The notes below the pieces were generated by a model. It ran no database searches. It saw only the letters and a program-made list of their open reading frames with translations, and was not told where the DNA came from. The position numbers were made by a program, and so were the translations under genes. Positions 1-7,489 of a stretch of DNA of 64,000 nucleotides are shown piece by piece. The DNA is from CAHJXF01 sp038225855 (lineage in GTDB: Bacteria; Pseudomonadota; Gammaproteobacteria; Burkholderiales; Burkholderiaceae_D): NCBI GenBank assembly GCA_038225855.1, contig JBBRQU010000022.1, forward strand, positions 1 through 64,000, read 5' to 3'. Numbering within the stretch: position 1 is the stretch's first letter; each line of letters opens with the position of its first letter.

Positions 1-106
1 CTACGCACGGGAACGCGCGAGAAGCCGACAGATTTGTTCGATCCACAGGGGGTGGCGAAGGCGCAGAGCCATCAATCGCTCAAGCTGTTGGCGCCGGATG
101 ATTCGA

Positions 107-180
107 TGGAGGCGGGGGTCGGAATTGAACCGGCCTAGACGGATTTGCAATCCGCTGCATAACCTCTCTGCCACCCCGCC
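107..180 (-). tRNA. tRNA-Cys (GCA)
   Basis: A 74-nt cloverleaf reads on the minus strand from GGCGGGGTGGCAGAG at 180 down to an encoded CCA at 107. The anticodon loop reads GATTGCAAATC, giving anticodon GCA, and the T-arm carries GGTTCAATTCC. It lies about 105 nt downstream of tRNA-Gly, the Gly-Cys order seen in many proteobacteria. A hairpin with a T-tract lies between the two, so it may depend on read-through. Confidence 0.95.
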
Positions 181-241
181 ACGTGCGTGTCCATTGCAGA
201 CTACGCCTGTGCCCGACCACGAGACGTGGACGAGGCACAAA

Positions 242-267
242 TAAAAAGGGAAGCCAGCCGGCTTCCC
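242..267 (-). terminator. Intrinsic terminator between tRNA-Gly and tRNA-Cys
   Basis: GGGAAGCC (248-255) pairs with GGCTTCCC (260-267) across a 4-nt loop. On the minus strand the hairpin is followed by TTTTT (247-243). It lies 18 nt after tRNA-Gly. Whether it stops all or only part of the transcription reaching tRNA-Cys cannot be told from the sequence. Confidence 0.75.
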
Positions 268-285
268 CATCGCTCTCAAGGCTAT

Positions 286-361
<76 letters not shown>

Positions 362-379
362 ATCTGAAATAAGAGCCGG

Positions 380-407
380 ATTATAGCGTCTGACCCCTTC
401 GTGTCAA
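380..407 (-). promoter_or_regulatory. Sigma-70 promoter of the tRNA-Gly/tRNA-Cys unit
   Basis: On the minus strand, TTGACA (407-402) is followed after 16 bases by TATAAT (385-380). Both hexamers match consensus exactly. The predicted start of transcription, near 373, is about a dozen bases before the 5' end of tRNA-Gly. This fits a strong stable-RNA promoter. Confidence 0.85.
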
Positions 408-563
408 GCCGAGCAGCGTCGCTGCGCCCAGCGCGCTGCCCTGCAAAATGCACGGATGAGCGACTCGATAGAATGTCGCGCCGCGCCTTCCTCACGGACC
501 ATGAGGCGCTGCCCGTCGCTCAACCGATGTCCCCACAATCGACGCACGCATGATCGACCCTGG

Positions 564-3500
564 ATGAATCTACAGTTACCCGCCTCGGGCCAACGTTTTT
601 CCCTCGCTTCCCTCCCCGGCTCCAGCGATGCTTGGCTGATCGCGCAGTTCGCGTTGCGCTCGAGTCCGAGACGGATGCTGGCCGCCCTTTGCGCGGACGC
701 CTCGGTTTCTCAACGGCTATCCGAAGAGATTCCCTTCTTCGCGCCTGATTTGCGGGTTCACGTCCTTCCCGACTGGGAGACGCTGCCGTACGACCAGTTC
801 TCGCCGCACCAGGACCTGGTATCCGAGCGCCTCGCAACGTTGCATCACGTTTCGCGCGGCGAATGCGATGTGCTGCTCGTACCGGCCACGACCGCGTCGT
901 ATCGCCTCGCGCCGCCGTCGCACCTCGCGGCCTATACTTTCTTCTTTCGTCAAGGCGAACGACTTGACGAAGCGAAGCTGCGCGCGCAACTGACGCTGGC
1001 GGGTTATCAGCACGTGACGCAGGTGATGTCCCCCGGCGAATACAGCGTGCGCGGCGGTCTGATCGATCTCTTTCCGATGGGTTCGGTGATCCCGTATCGC
1101 CTCGATCTGCTGGGTGACGAGATCGAGTCGATCCGCACCTTCAACATCGACACGCAGCGGAGCGTCTATCCGGTCCGCGACGTGCGTTTGCTGCCGGGCC
1201 GCGAATTTCCAATGGACGAGCCGGCGCGCACGGCGTTCCGCGGTCGCTGGCGCGCAACTTTCGAGGGCGATCCGAGCAAGTCGGCGGTGTATCGCGACAT
1301 CGGCAACGGCATACCGAGCGCCGGCATCGAGTATTACCTGCCGCTGTTTTTCGATGAGACGGCTACGCTCTTCGACTATCTGAATAACGATGCGACGCTG
1401 ATGTTTGTCGGCGATGTCGAAGACGCGTTGCTCGGCTTCCGGCGCGATGCCGATCAGCGCTATCGCTTTATTTCCGCCGATGCCCAGCGACCGGTGCTTC
1501 CACCCGATCGCGTGTTTCTCGATGCCGAGCAATTCTTCGCGCGCGCCAAGGCGTTTGGTCGCATCACCGTCGCAGCCAAGCGCGAGTCTGATGCAAGTGC
1601 GAATGAAAGTGCAGACGAGTCATCAATCGCTGTCGAGCCCAACACGGGACTTGGACGGCCGCCCGATGTCCACGTCGATCGACGAAGCCCCGACCCACTC
1701 TCGCGTCTCAAGCAGCATCTCGCACGCACGAAGAACGCGACGCTGGTCGTTGCCGATTCGGCCGGGCGACGCGAAACGATCATTCAGTTCTTCTCGGAGT
1801 TCGGTCTCGCGCCCGACGTAGTCGAAAGTCATGCCGCGTTCGTCGAGTCCGGCTCCGCGTTCGGCCTTTGTGTCGGCTTGCTGAACGAAGGCTTCGCGAG
1901 CACCGATCCTTCGATCACTTATCTGACCGAGACCGAGTTGTATCGCGGCGTCGGAACACCGCGGCGCCGCGCGGGCACGCGACAACAGGAGCGCGTCAGC
2001 AACGTCGAGATGATGGTGCGCGACCTGTCGGAGTTGCGTATCGGCGACCCGGTGGTCCATGCGCAGCACGGCATCGGCCGCTATCTCGGTCTCGAGATGA
2101 TGGATCTCGGCGACGGAGGCATGGAGTTCCTGCATCTCGAATATGCGGGGCACACCAAGCTCTATGTACCGGTGTCGCAATTGCATCAGATCTCGCGTTA
2201 CTCGGGTGCAGCCGAAGCCGACGCACCGTTGCATTCTCTGGGCTCAGGTCAATGGGACAAGGCGCGGCGCAAAGCCGCGCAGCAGATTCGCGACTCGGCA
2301 GCCGAGCTTCTCAATCTTTATGCACGGCGCGCCGCGCGCGAGGGACACGCGTTCGAATATTCGGTGCGCGACTACGAAACATTCGCTGCGGCTTTTCCAT
2401 TCGATGAAACGCCGGACCAGGCCGCGGCCATCGCTGCCACGATCGCCGACATGACGTCGGGTAAACCGATGGATCGACTGGTGTGTGGCGACGTGGGCTT
2501 CGGCAAGACCGAGGTCGCGTTGCGCGCCGCATTCGTGGCGGTGATCGGAGGCAAGCAGGTCGCCATCCTCGCGCCGACCACTCTGCTCGCCGAACAGCAC
2601 ATGCAGACCTTCAGCGATCGCTTCGCCGACTGGCCCGTGAAGATCGCCGAGTTGTCGCGCTTTCGTTCCGGCAAGGAAGTCAGCGCGACCGTGAAGGGCA
2701 TCAACGACGGCACGGTCGACATCGTGATCGGCACCCACAAGCTGCTGTCGCAGGACGTGCGCTTCGCACGCCTGGGCCTCGTCATCATCGATGAAGAGCA
2801 CCGCTTCGGCGTGCGCCACAAGGAACGGATGAAAGAGTTGCGCGCCGAGGTCGACGTGTTGACGCTGACTGCGACTCCGATTCCTCGCACGCTCGGCATG
2901 AGCCTCGAAGGCTTGCGTGAGTTTTCGGTGATCGCAACCGCGCCACAGAAACGGCTCGCCATCAAGACCTTCGTGAGGCGCGAGGCCGACGGCACGATAC
3001 GAGAGGCGGCGTTGCGCGAATTGAAGCGCGGCGGCCAAGTCTATTATCTGCACAACGAAGTCGACACGATTCAGAACCGCAAGGCTGCGCTCGAGGCCTT
3101 GCTGCCCGAAGCGCGCATCGCAGTCGCGCACGGTCAGATGGCAGAGCGCGACCTCGAGCGCGTGATGCGCGACTTCACCCAGCAGCGCTTCAACATGCTC
3201 TTGTGTACGACGATCATCGAGACGGGCATCGACATTCCGACCGCGAATACGATCGTGATTCATCGCGCCGACAAATTCGGGCTCGCGCAATTGCATCAAT
3301 TGCGTGGACGGGTCGGACGATCGCACCATCAGGCTTATGCGTATTTACTCGTACCCGATCCCGAAGCACTGTCAAAGCAGGCGCAATTGCGGCTCGATGC
3401 GATTCAGCAGATGGAAGAATTGGGCAGCGGTTTCTATCTCGCGATGCATGATCTGGAGATTCGCGGCGCAGGCCAGGTGCTCGGTGAGAATCAGTCCGGC

Positions 3501-4037
3501 AACATGCACGAAATCGGCTTTCAGCTCTATACGGAAATGCTCAACGAAGCCGTGAAAGCATTGAAGCAAGGGCGCGAGCCCGATTTATCGCAGCCGCTCG
3601 CCGCCGTGACCGAGATCAATCTGCACGTACCTGCATTGTTGCCCGACAGTTATTGCGGCGATGTGCACGAGCGACTATCGATTTACAAGCGCCTCGCGAC
3701 CTGCAAGACGCTCGACGAATTGATCGACATACAGGAAGAATTGATCGATCGCTTCGGCAAATTGCCCGCGCAGGCGCAGGCGCTGATCGAGACGCACCGC
3801 TTGCGGATCGTTGCCGAACGCCTGGGCATCATCAAGATCGACGCGCACGCGGAGTCGGTGACGTTTCAGTTCCGGCCGAACCCACCGATCGACGCGGCCG
3901 CCATCATTTCGCTTGTGCAGAAAAACCGAAATATCAAGCTGTCGGGCCAGGATCGGTTGCGTCAAAACATCAACGCGCCTGAACTGCCCGCCCGCATCGC
4001 CGCCATCCGTTCAACGCTTTCGGCCCTCACGCCATGA
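564..4037 (+). CDS. mfd: Transcription-repair coupling factor Mfd
   Basis: Mfd is an ATP-driven translocase that removes RNA polymerase stalled at DNA damage and recruits UvrA. The frame opens at 456. I place the start at ATG 564 because the 36 preceding residues look non-coding and 1157 residues matches the family (about 1150). Domains in order are the UvrB-like N-terminal module (residues 1-300), the CarD-like RNA polymerase-interacting domain (about 480-545, DPVVHAQHGIGRYLG), and a RecG-like helicase. The helicase has Walker A GFGKT (K648), DEEH (743-746) and the C-lobe motif GRVGRS. The C-terminal TRCF domain contains DSYCGDVHERLSIYKRL. The stop overlaps the serB start by 4 nt, so the two are probably translationally coupled. 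UvrC, a later player in the same repair pathway, is encoded at 24804-26915. Confidence 0.97.
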   Translation: MNLQLPASGQRFSLASLPGSSDAWLIAQFALRSSPRRMLAALCADASVSQRLSEEIPFFAPDLRVHVLPDWETLPYDQFSPHQDLVSERLATLHHVSRGECDVLLVPATTASYRLAPPSHLAAYTFFFRQGERLDEAKLRAQLTLAGYQHVTQVMSPGEYSVRGGLIDLFPMGSVIPYRLDLLGDEIESIRTFNIDTQRSVYPVRDVRLLPGREFPMDEPARTAFRGRWRATFEGDPSKSAVYRDIGNGIPSAGIEYYLPLFFDETATLFDYLNNDATLMFVGDVEDALLGFRRDADQRYRFISADAQRPVLPPDRVFLDAEQFFARAKAFGRITVAAKRESDASANESADESSIAVEPNTGLGRPPDVHVDRRSPDPLSRLKQHLARTKNATLVVADSAGRRETIIQFFSEFGLAPDVVESHAAFVESGSAFGLCVGLLNEGFASTDPSITYLTETELYRGVGTPRRRAGTRQQERVSNVEMMVRDLSELRIGDPVVHAQHGIGRYLGLEMMDLGDGGMEFLHLEYAGHTKLYVPVSQLHQISRYSGAAEADAPLHSLGSGQWDKARRKAAQQIRDSAAELLNLYARRAAREGHAFEYSVRDYETFAAAFPFDETPDQAAAIAATIADMTSGKPMDRLVCGDVGFGKTEVALRAAFVAVIGGKQVAILAPTTLLAEQHMQTFSDRFADWPVKIAELSRFRSGKEVSATVKGINDGTVDIVIGTHKLLSQDVRFARLGLVIIDEEHRFGVRHKERMKELRAEVDVLTLTATPIPRTLGMSLEGLREFSVIATAPQKRLAIKTFVRREADGTIREAALRELKRGGQVYYLHNEVDTIQNRKAALEALLPEARIAVAHGQMAERDLERVMRDFTQQRFNMLLCTTIIETGIDIPTANTIVIHRADKFGLAQLHQLRGRVGRSHHQAYAYLLVPDPEALSKQAQLRLDAIQQMEELGSGFYLAMHDLEIRGAGQVLGENQSGNMHEIGFQLYTEMLNEAVKALKQGREPDLSQPLAAVTEINLHVPALLPDSYCGDVHERLSIYKRLATCKTLDELIDIQEELIDRFGKLPAQAQALIETHRLRIVAERLGIIKIDAHAESVTFQFRPNPPIDAAAIISLVQKNRNIKLSGQDRLRQNINAPELPARIAAIRSTLSALTP

Positions 4038-4876
4038 ATCTGGTCATCTCCGGACCCATCGACGACAACCTGCGCAGCGCCCTGGTCGCGCTCGTCAAGC
4101 CACGCAGAGTCGTACGCCTGCATGCTCGGGCGGATCGGTTGGAATGGGCCGATGATTCACTCCCAAGCCGCGAAGCCGTCGCCAGGCTCTGCGACGCCTC
4201 GCGCGTCGACCACGCCTACGTCGAGCATGGAAAGAAGCTGTCCGACTTCAAGCTCCTCGCCATGGACATGGACTCGACCCTGATCACGATCGAGTGCATC
4301 GACGAAATTGCGGACTTTGCGGGAAAGAAGAAGGAAGTGGCGGCGATCACCGAAGCGGCGATGCGCGGAGAGATTACGGACTTTGCGGAGAGTTTGCGGC
4401 GGCGGGTGGCGTTGCTCGCGGGGATTAGCGTGGATGTGCTGGAGCGGGTTTATGACCAGCGACTCAAGCTGTCGCCTGGCGCCACCGAGTTGCTTATTGC
4501 GGCAGAAGAAGCAGGTCTTTATCGCTTACTTGTTTCTGGCGGCTTTACCTATTTCACCGATCGACTGAAAGCCCGTTTAGGCTTCGACTACGCACATTCT
4601 AATCGCCTCGATATCGACGCCGGCCGTCTTACTGGAAAGGTCTGCCCCCCAATTTTCGACGCCACACAAAAAGCGATCTCTGTGCGGGATGCTTTGTCAA
4701 TCCATCCTGCGCATCAACGTAAGGCAATAGTAATTGGCGACGGAGCCAATGACATCCAAATGATGGAATTGGCAGACACCTCCGTTGCCTTCCACGGAAA
4801 ATCAGTAGTGCGTACTCTTGCCAAGTACCGAATTGATTTCGGCGGACTTGATATTGTCGTCGATTGGTTTTCCTAA
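4034..4876 (+). CDS. serB: Phosphoserine phosphatase SerB
   Basis: SerB carries out the last step of L-serine synthesis, hydrolysing O-phosphoserine. It belongs to the HAD superfamily. Motif I is DMDST with nucleophile D78 and acid/base D80, motif II is the serine in LLVSGGFTYF, and motif III is GDGANDIQMM. At 280 residues with a short N-terminal domain it is the length usual in Burkholderiales rather than that of the longer E. coli protein. The start overlaps the mfd stop (ATGA). Codon use changes within the gene: up to about 4490 it is GC-rich like mfd, and from there to the stop third positions become markedly A/T-rich (for example CTT, TTA, TCT, GTA). The catalytic motifs stay intact across the change, so the gene appears functional. 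Confidence 0.96.
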   Translation: MNLVISGPIDDNLRSALVALVKPRRVVRLHARADRLEWADDSLPSREAVARLCDASRVDHAYVEHGKKLSDFKLLAMDMDSTLITIECIDEIADFAGKKKEVAAITEAAMRGEITDFAESLRRRVALLAGISVDVLERVYDQRLKLSPGATELLIAAEEAGLYRLLVSGGFTYFTDRLKARLGFDYAHSNRLDIDAGRLTGKVCPPIFDATQKAISVRDALSIHPAHQRKAIVIGDGANDIQMMELADTSVAFHGKSVVRTLAKYRIDFGGLDIVVDWFS

Positions 4877-4976
4877 GCGTCGAATCCGTTAAGCGAACAC
4901 CAATAGAACGTTTCAATCATTTTCAATAAAGCGACTTCTTTTGGCACCACATGGCATCGAACTTGCATCGAGCCCT

Positions 4977-5014
4977 ACGTGCCGAACGGGTCGATGACTA
5001 ATCGCGCGGCACGT
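4977..5014. repeat. Inverted repeat in the serB-HD-GYP intergenic region
   Basis: ACGTGCCG (4977-4984) is the exact complement of CGGCACGT (5007-5014), with a 22-nt loop. It lies 100 nt after serB. No T-tract follows on the plus strand, so a classical intrinsic terminator is unlikely. A protein-binding palindrome or a transcript hairpin is possible. The rest of 4877-5091 shows no convincing gene. Confidence 0.45.
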
Positions 5015-5091
5015 TTGTGTCCGACAGCCGAATGCACGATTAAGTCCTTAGATGCCTCGACCACAATGAATAAGACTTGACGCAGTCTCAC

Positions 5092-5226
5092 TCAGTAACC
5101 GTTTGCCAAGTCTCCGCCCCCAACCCAAGCGAGCTCCGGCGAATCAATAAATACAAAAGTTGCTGAATCGGTGTCGTCAAGCGTGGCTTGGCCCACAACA
5201 TTTAGATTTTCAAGAATAAGGTTCAT
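5092..5226 (-). CDS. Small peptide ORF with double-glycine-type leader (44 aa), candidate signal peptide precursor
   Basis: This short ORF runs from ATG at 5226 to TGA at 5092. It has a consensus Shine-Dalgarno AGGAG (5239-5235) with 8-nt spacing, the best such site in the region. The product begins MNLILENLNVVGQ, is acidic, and ends SPELAWVGGGDLANGY. Residues E31-L32-x-x-V35-x-G37-G38 match the EL..(I/V).GG consensus of double-glycine leaders, which PCAT-type ABC transporters cleave. Cleavage after G38 would release DLANGY; cleavage after G37 would add one glycine. I do not recognise the protein itself. It is divergent to the TPR/HD-GYP gene and lies wholly in the low-GC tract. No transporter or processing enzyme is seen nearby. 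It could still be a chance ORF, although the RBS and leader motif argue against that. Confidence 0.5.
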   Translation of the reverse strand: MNLILENLNVVGQATLDDTDSATFVFIDSPELAWVGGGDLANGY

Positions 5227-5257
5227 TGCAAGAACTCCTAGTGAGAATAAGGTAAAG

Positions 5258-5310
5258 TTCTACGTCGAGTAGGCAAAAACAGCGTAACTTTAATAAATTT
5301 ATTCTACGTC
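5258..5310. promoter_or_regulatory. Paired TTCTACGTC direct repeats between the divergent genes
   Basis: TTCTACGTC occurs at 5258-5266 and again at 5302-5310, 44 bp apart, which is close to four helical turns. The first copy lies in CTACGTCGAGTAG, a short imperfect palindrome, and the second runs into TCTACTTAAGT. The pair sits in the A/T-rich region from which both the small ORF (leftward) and the HD-GYP gene (rightward) would be transcribed. They may be operator sites. No promoter hexamers could be assigned with confidence. Confidence 0.4.
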
Positions 5311-5388
5311 TACTTAAGTTTGTGTGTTATTTTGCTGAGCTGGACTAGATATTGCTGGCACAAAAAATTTTGTCGTAGGTAACAAATA

Positions 5389-7422
5389 TTGTCAATCATG
5401 AACCAAAATCGTCACTCCTTAGATGAATGCTGGATAGCGTCGCTTTGCGATCTTGACCCGTTGCAGGCCTCGGCGTCGTTGCTCAGTCTCGACCCAATAG
5501 ATGCTGAACGCGCAATTCATGGCCTTCAGGAGCTCGTCCGTGAGCATCTGGTGACGCAATCGACAGCGGGGGAAGACCAAATTGGCCGAGTCGTGCAAAT
5601 TTTAAAGCACGCATCAATCAGAGGGCTCTACAATTTAATCACGCCGTTCCTGATAGATTGTTGCTTCTACTATTCCCGGGTTGGAAAGAATCCACTTTGT
5701 ATCTCGTTGGCGCTTGAGTTGTTACACGGTGCTGAAGATTGTCAAGATCGGCCAAATCAGCGACGTTTGCATAATATTCTTGGTGTGGCATTTCTTAGTT
5801 GCGCAGATTTTGTTACATCGTTATATCATCTTGAATATGCATTAAAGATAGCATATTCGATCGGTGACAAATTTTTTGAGGCAGCCAGTCTCGCCAACTG
5901 TATGCTCGCTCTTAAAGACTTGGGCCATTATCGCGATGCGATCCGAATTGCTTCACCGATATTGGAACTCGATCTCGATACCCCGCAGGCGAAATCTCTT
6001 AAGTTTCAATACGCAGGCAATGGTTTGTTCTGCGCGCATCGCCTGCAAGATCCCGAGCTAGCATTACATTTTCTCGAAGCCGGTAATAGCTTGCTTGAAA
6101 CATTCGATGTTGATCCAGTTTCAAAGGCGACGTACGAGTACTACCGAGCTCTCTATCTAATCGATACTTTTGATCATGAAACCGCGGAGGAGCTAATAGC
6201 CGCAGCCCAGCGAACGCTTGGACCCTCTAAAAACCCTCGTGTGGAGGTCCTCCTCAAAATCCCCGAAGCCCTCTGCGAATGGGCGCACCGCACCGAGGAA
6301 GGTTTCGCCTCCTCCCGCAAGAAACTCCGCGAACTCTACGACGTCACCAAGAAGTCCCGCCTTTACCATGACGACGTCCTGCGTGCGCTGATGAAGGTTT
6401 ACGGCAACGCGACCGACCAGGAAACAGCCAAGCTCGGGATGCGTTACGCGAAGGAACTGGTCGAATATACGACCGGCGTCAAGCGCGCGAAGTTCTATCG
6501 GCAGCTTTCGGATCGTGGTGTCGAGCTCGAACCCGCTCCGCCCAAACTCGAGTACCCGTTCGATCCGTTCGCCAACGTACGGCAATGGCTTGCACCCTCC
6601 TCGAGCGAAGATAGGTCGGAAAGCAACCCGATCGACTCCATCAACGGCCCGTTTTCACGCAAAGCCCATGTGGCCAAGCACGAGGAATTGGCGGCGATTC
6701 ACGAAGACATGGCCAAACTGCGCACCGACGCGATTCTGAAAGAGATTCGCAGCGTCGCTTATGACACGGCGGAGAACTGGGCGCTCGCAGCCGAGTTCTT
6801 CGATGACCAGACGGGTCAGCATTGCTTTCGCGTGGGGCATCTCGCGGGCATGCTGGCGCGCGAGATCGCTCTCGAGGAATCGTATTGCGCGCGGATCGAA
6901 CATGCGGCGCGGCTGCACGACATCGGCAAGATCGGCGTCAACGAGATGATTCTCCTCAAGCCCGGTCCGCTCGACCCGTCGGAGCTGACGGCGATGCGGG
7001 CGCATGCCGAGGTCGGCGCCTACATGCTCCAGGGCGCGAAGGATCCGGTTTTGCAGATGGCCGCGGTGATCGCCAAGCATCATCACGAATGGTGGAACGG
7101 CGCGGGCTATCCGTCGTCTTTGTCGGATCGCCGCATCCCGCTGGCCGCGCGAATCTGCGCGTTGGCCGATGTATACGATGCACTGACCCACGTGCGTCCT
7201 TACAAGGGTGCGTGGCCGCATCGCGTCGCGGTCGAAGAAATGCTCAACCTCGCGGGAGTGCAGTTCGATCCGCACCTGATGCGTCCCTTCCTCAAGGTGC
7301 TCGAACGCTATGTCCCTGCGCTTGCCGACAATCGTGTTCCCGGCCTTCATCAACTGAAGACCAATGGCCTCATCGCTTCGCGCAAGAAGCTGATGGAGAC
7401 GATCTCGGCGTCTCAGTCCTGA
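5389..7422 (+). CDS. TPR-domain HD-GYP cyclic-di-GMP phosphodiesterase
   Basis: The C-terminal third is an HD-GYP domain, a metal-dependent phosphodiesterase that hydrolyses cyclic-di-GMP. HD is at H510-D511 in RLHDIGKIGV, followed by IAKHHHEWWNGAGYP with G573-Y574-P575, and then ALADVYDALT. Residues about 110-400 are helical and TPR-like (for example RRLHNILGVAFLSCADF and SLYHLEYALKIA). No transmembrane segment or receiver domain is seen, so the protein should be cytoplasmic with the TPR part as sensor. The start is probably TTG 5389, because TAGGT lies 8 nt upstream of it; ATG 5398 would leave a 17-nt gap. The first 280 codons are A/T-rich and the remainder GC-rich, so the receptor half and the catalytic half differ in base composition. 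The gene is divergent to the 44-codon peptide ORF. Confidence 0.9.
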   Translation: MSIMNQNRHSLDECWIASLCDLDPLQASASLLSLDPIDAERAIHGLQELVREHLVTQSTAGEDQIGRVVQILKHASIRGLYNLITPFLIDCCFYYSRVGKNPLCISLALELLHGAEDCQDRPNQRRLHNILGVAFLSCADFVTSLYHLEYALKIAYSIGDKFFEAASLANCMLALKDLGHYRDAIRIASPILELDLDTPQAKSLKFQYAGNGLFCAHRLQDPELALHFLEAGNSLLETFDVDPVSKATYEYYRALYLIDTFDHETAEELIAAAQRTLGPSKNPRVEVLLKIPEALCEWAHRTEEGFASSRKKLRELYDVTKKSRLYHDDVLRALMKVYGNATDQETAKLGMRYAKELVEYTTGVKRAKFYRQLSDRGVELEPAPPKLEYPFDPFANVRQWLAPSSSEDRSESNPIDSINGPFSRKAHVAKHEELAAIHEDMAKLRTDAILKEIRSVAYDTAENWALAAEFFDDQTGQHCFRVGHLAGMLAREIALEESYCARIEHAARLHDIGKIGVNEMILLKPGPLDPSELTAMRAHAEVGAYMLQGAKDPVLQMAAVIAKHHHEWWNGAGYPSSLSDRRIPLAARICALADVYDALTHVRPYKGAWPHRVAVEEMLNLAGVQFDPHLMRPFLKVLERYVPALADNRVPGLHQLKTNGLIASRKKLMETISASQS

Positions 7423-7479
7423 TTTACAGCCCTGATTTACAGTCCTGATTTACAGCCCCGATCGGCAGCCCCGATCGAT
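7415..7479 (+). repeat. Five degenerate 13-bp tandem units at the HD-GYP stop codon
   Basis: Units of the form AG(T/C)CC(T/C)GATTTAC are repeated: 7415, 7428 and 7441 are near-identical, and 7454 and 7467 are diverged (AGCCCCGATCGGC, AGCCCCGATCGAT). The first unit contains the stop of the HD-GYP gene, so added or lost units would not change the protein. The repeat sits in the 67-bp gap between two convergent genes. Confidence 0.8.
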
Positions 7480-7489
7480 AGACCGCGCG

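Larger units (their letters stand above)
4490..6230. other. Low-GC tract crossing serB 3' end, intergenic region and TPR half of the HD-GYP gene
   Basis: Base composition falls visibly at about 4490, inside serB codons near residue 153, and returns to the GC-rich norm at about 6190-6250, inside the HD-GYP gene near residue 280. The intergenic part (5270-5390) is the most A/T-rich stretch in the window. No direct repeats, transposase or integrase marks the ends, and both flanking genes keep their frame. This looks like replacement by homologous recombination rather than insertion. The boundaries are by eye and uncertain by about 50-100 bp. Confidence 0.65.

Noticed and set aside
2244..3329. 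Minus-strand open frame of 361 codons within mfd
   Set aside because: It is a reverse-frame shadow. The plus strand encodes the well-conserved Mfd helicase motifs over the same bases.
4873..4968. 31-codon minus-strand ORF after serB
   Set aside because: It has only a weak TAGGG-like site, no leader motif, and overlaps the serB stop. It is much weaker than the 44-codon ORF nearby.
4994..5080. 28-codon plus-strand ORF in the same intergenic region
   Set aside because: No Shine-Dalgarno sequence and no recognisable features.
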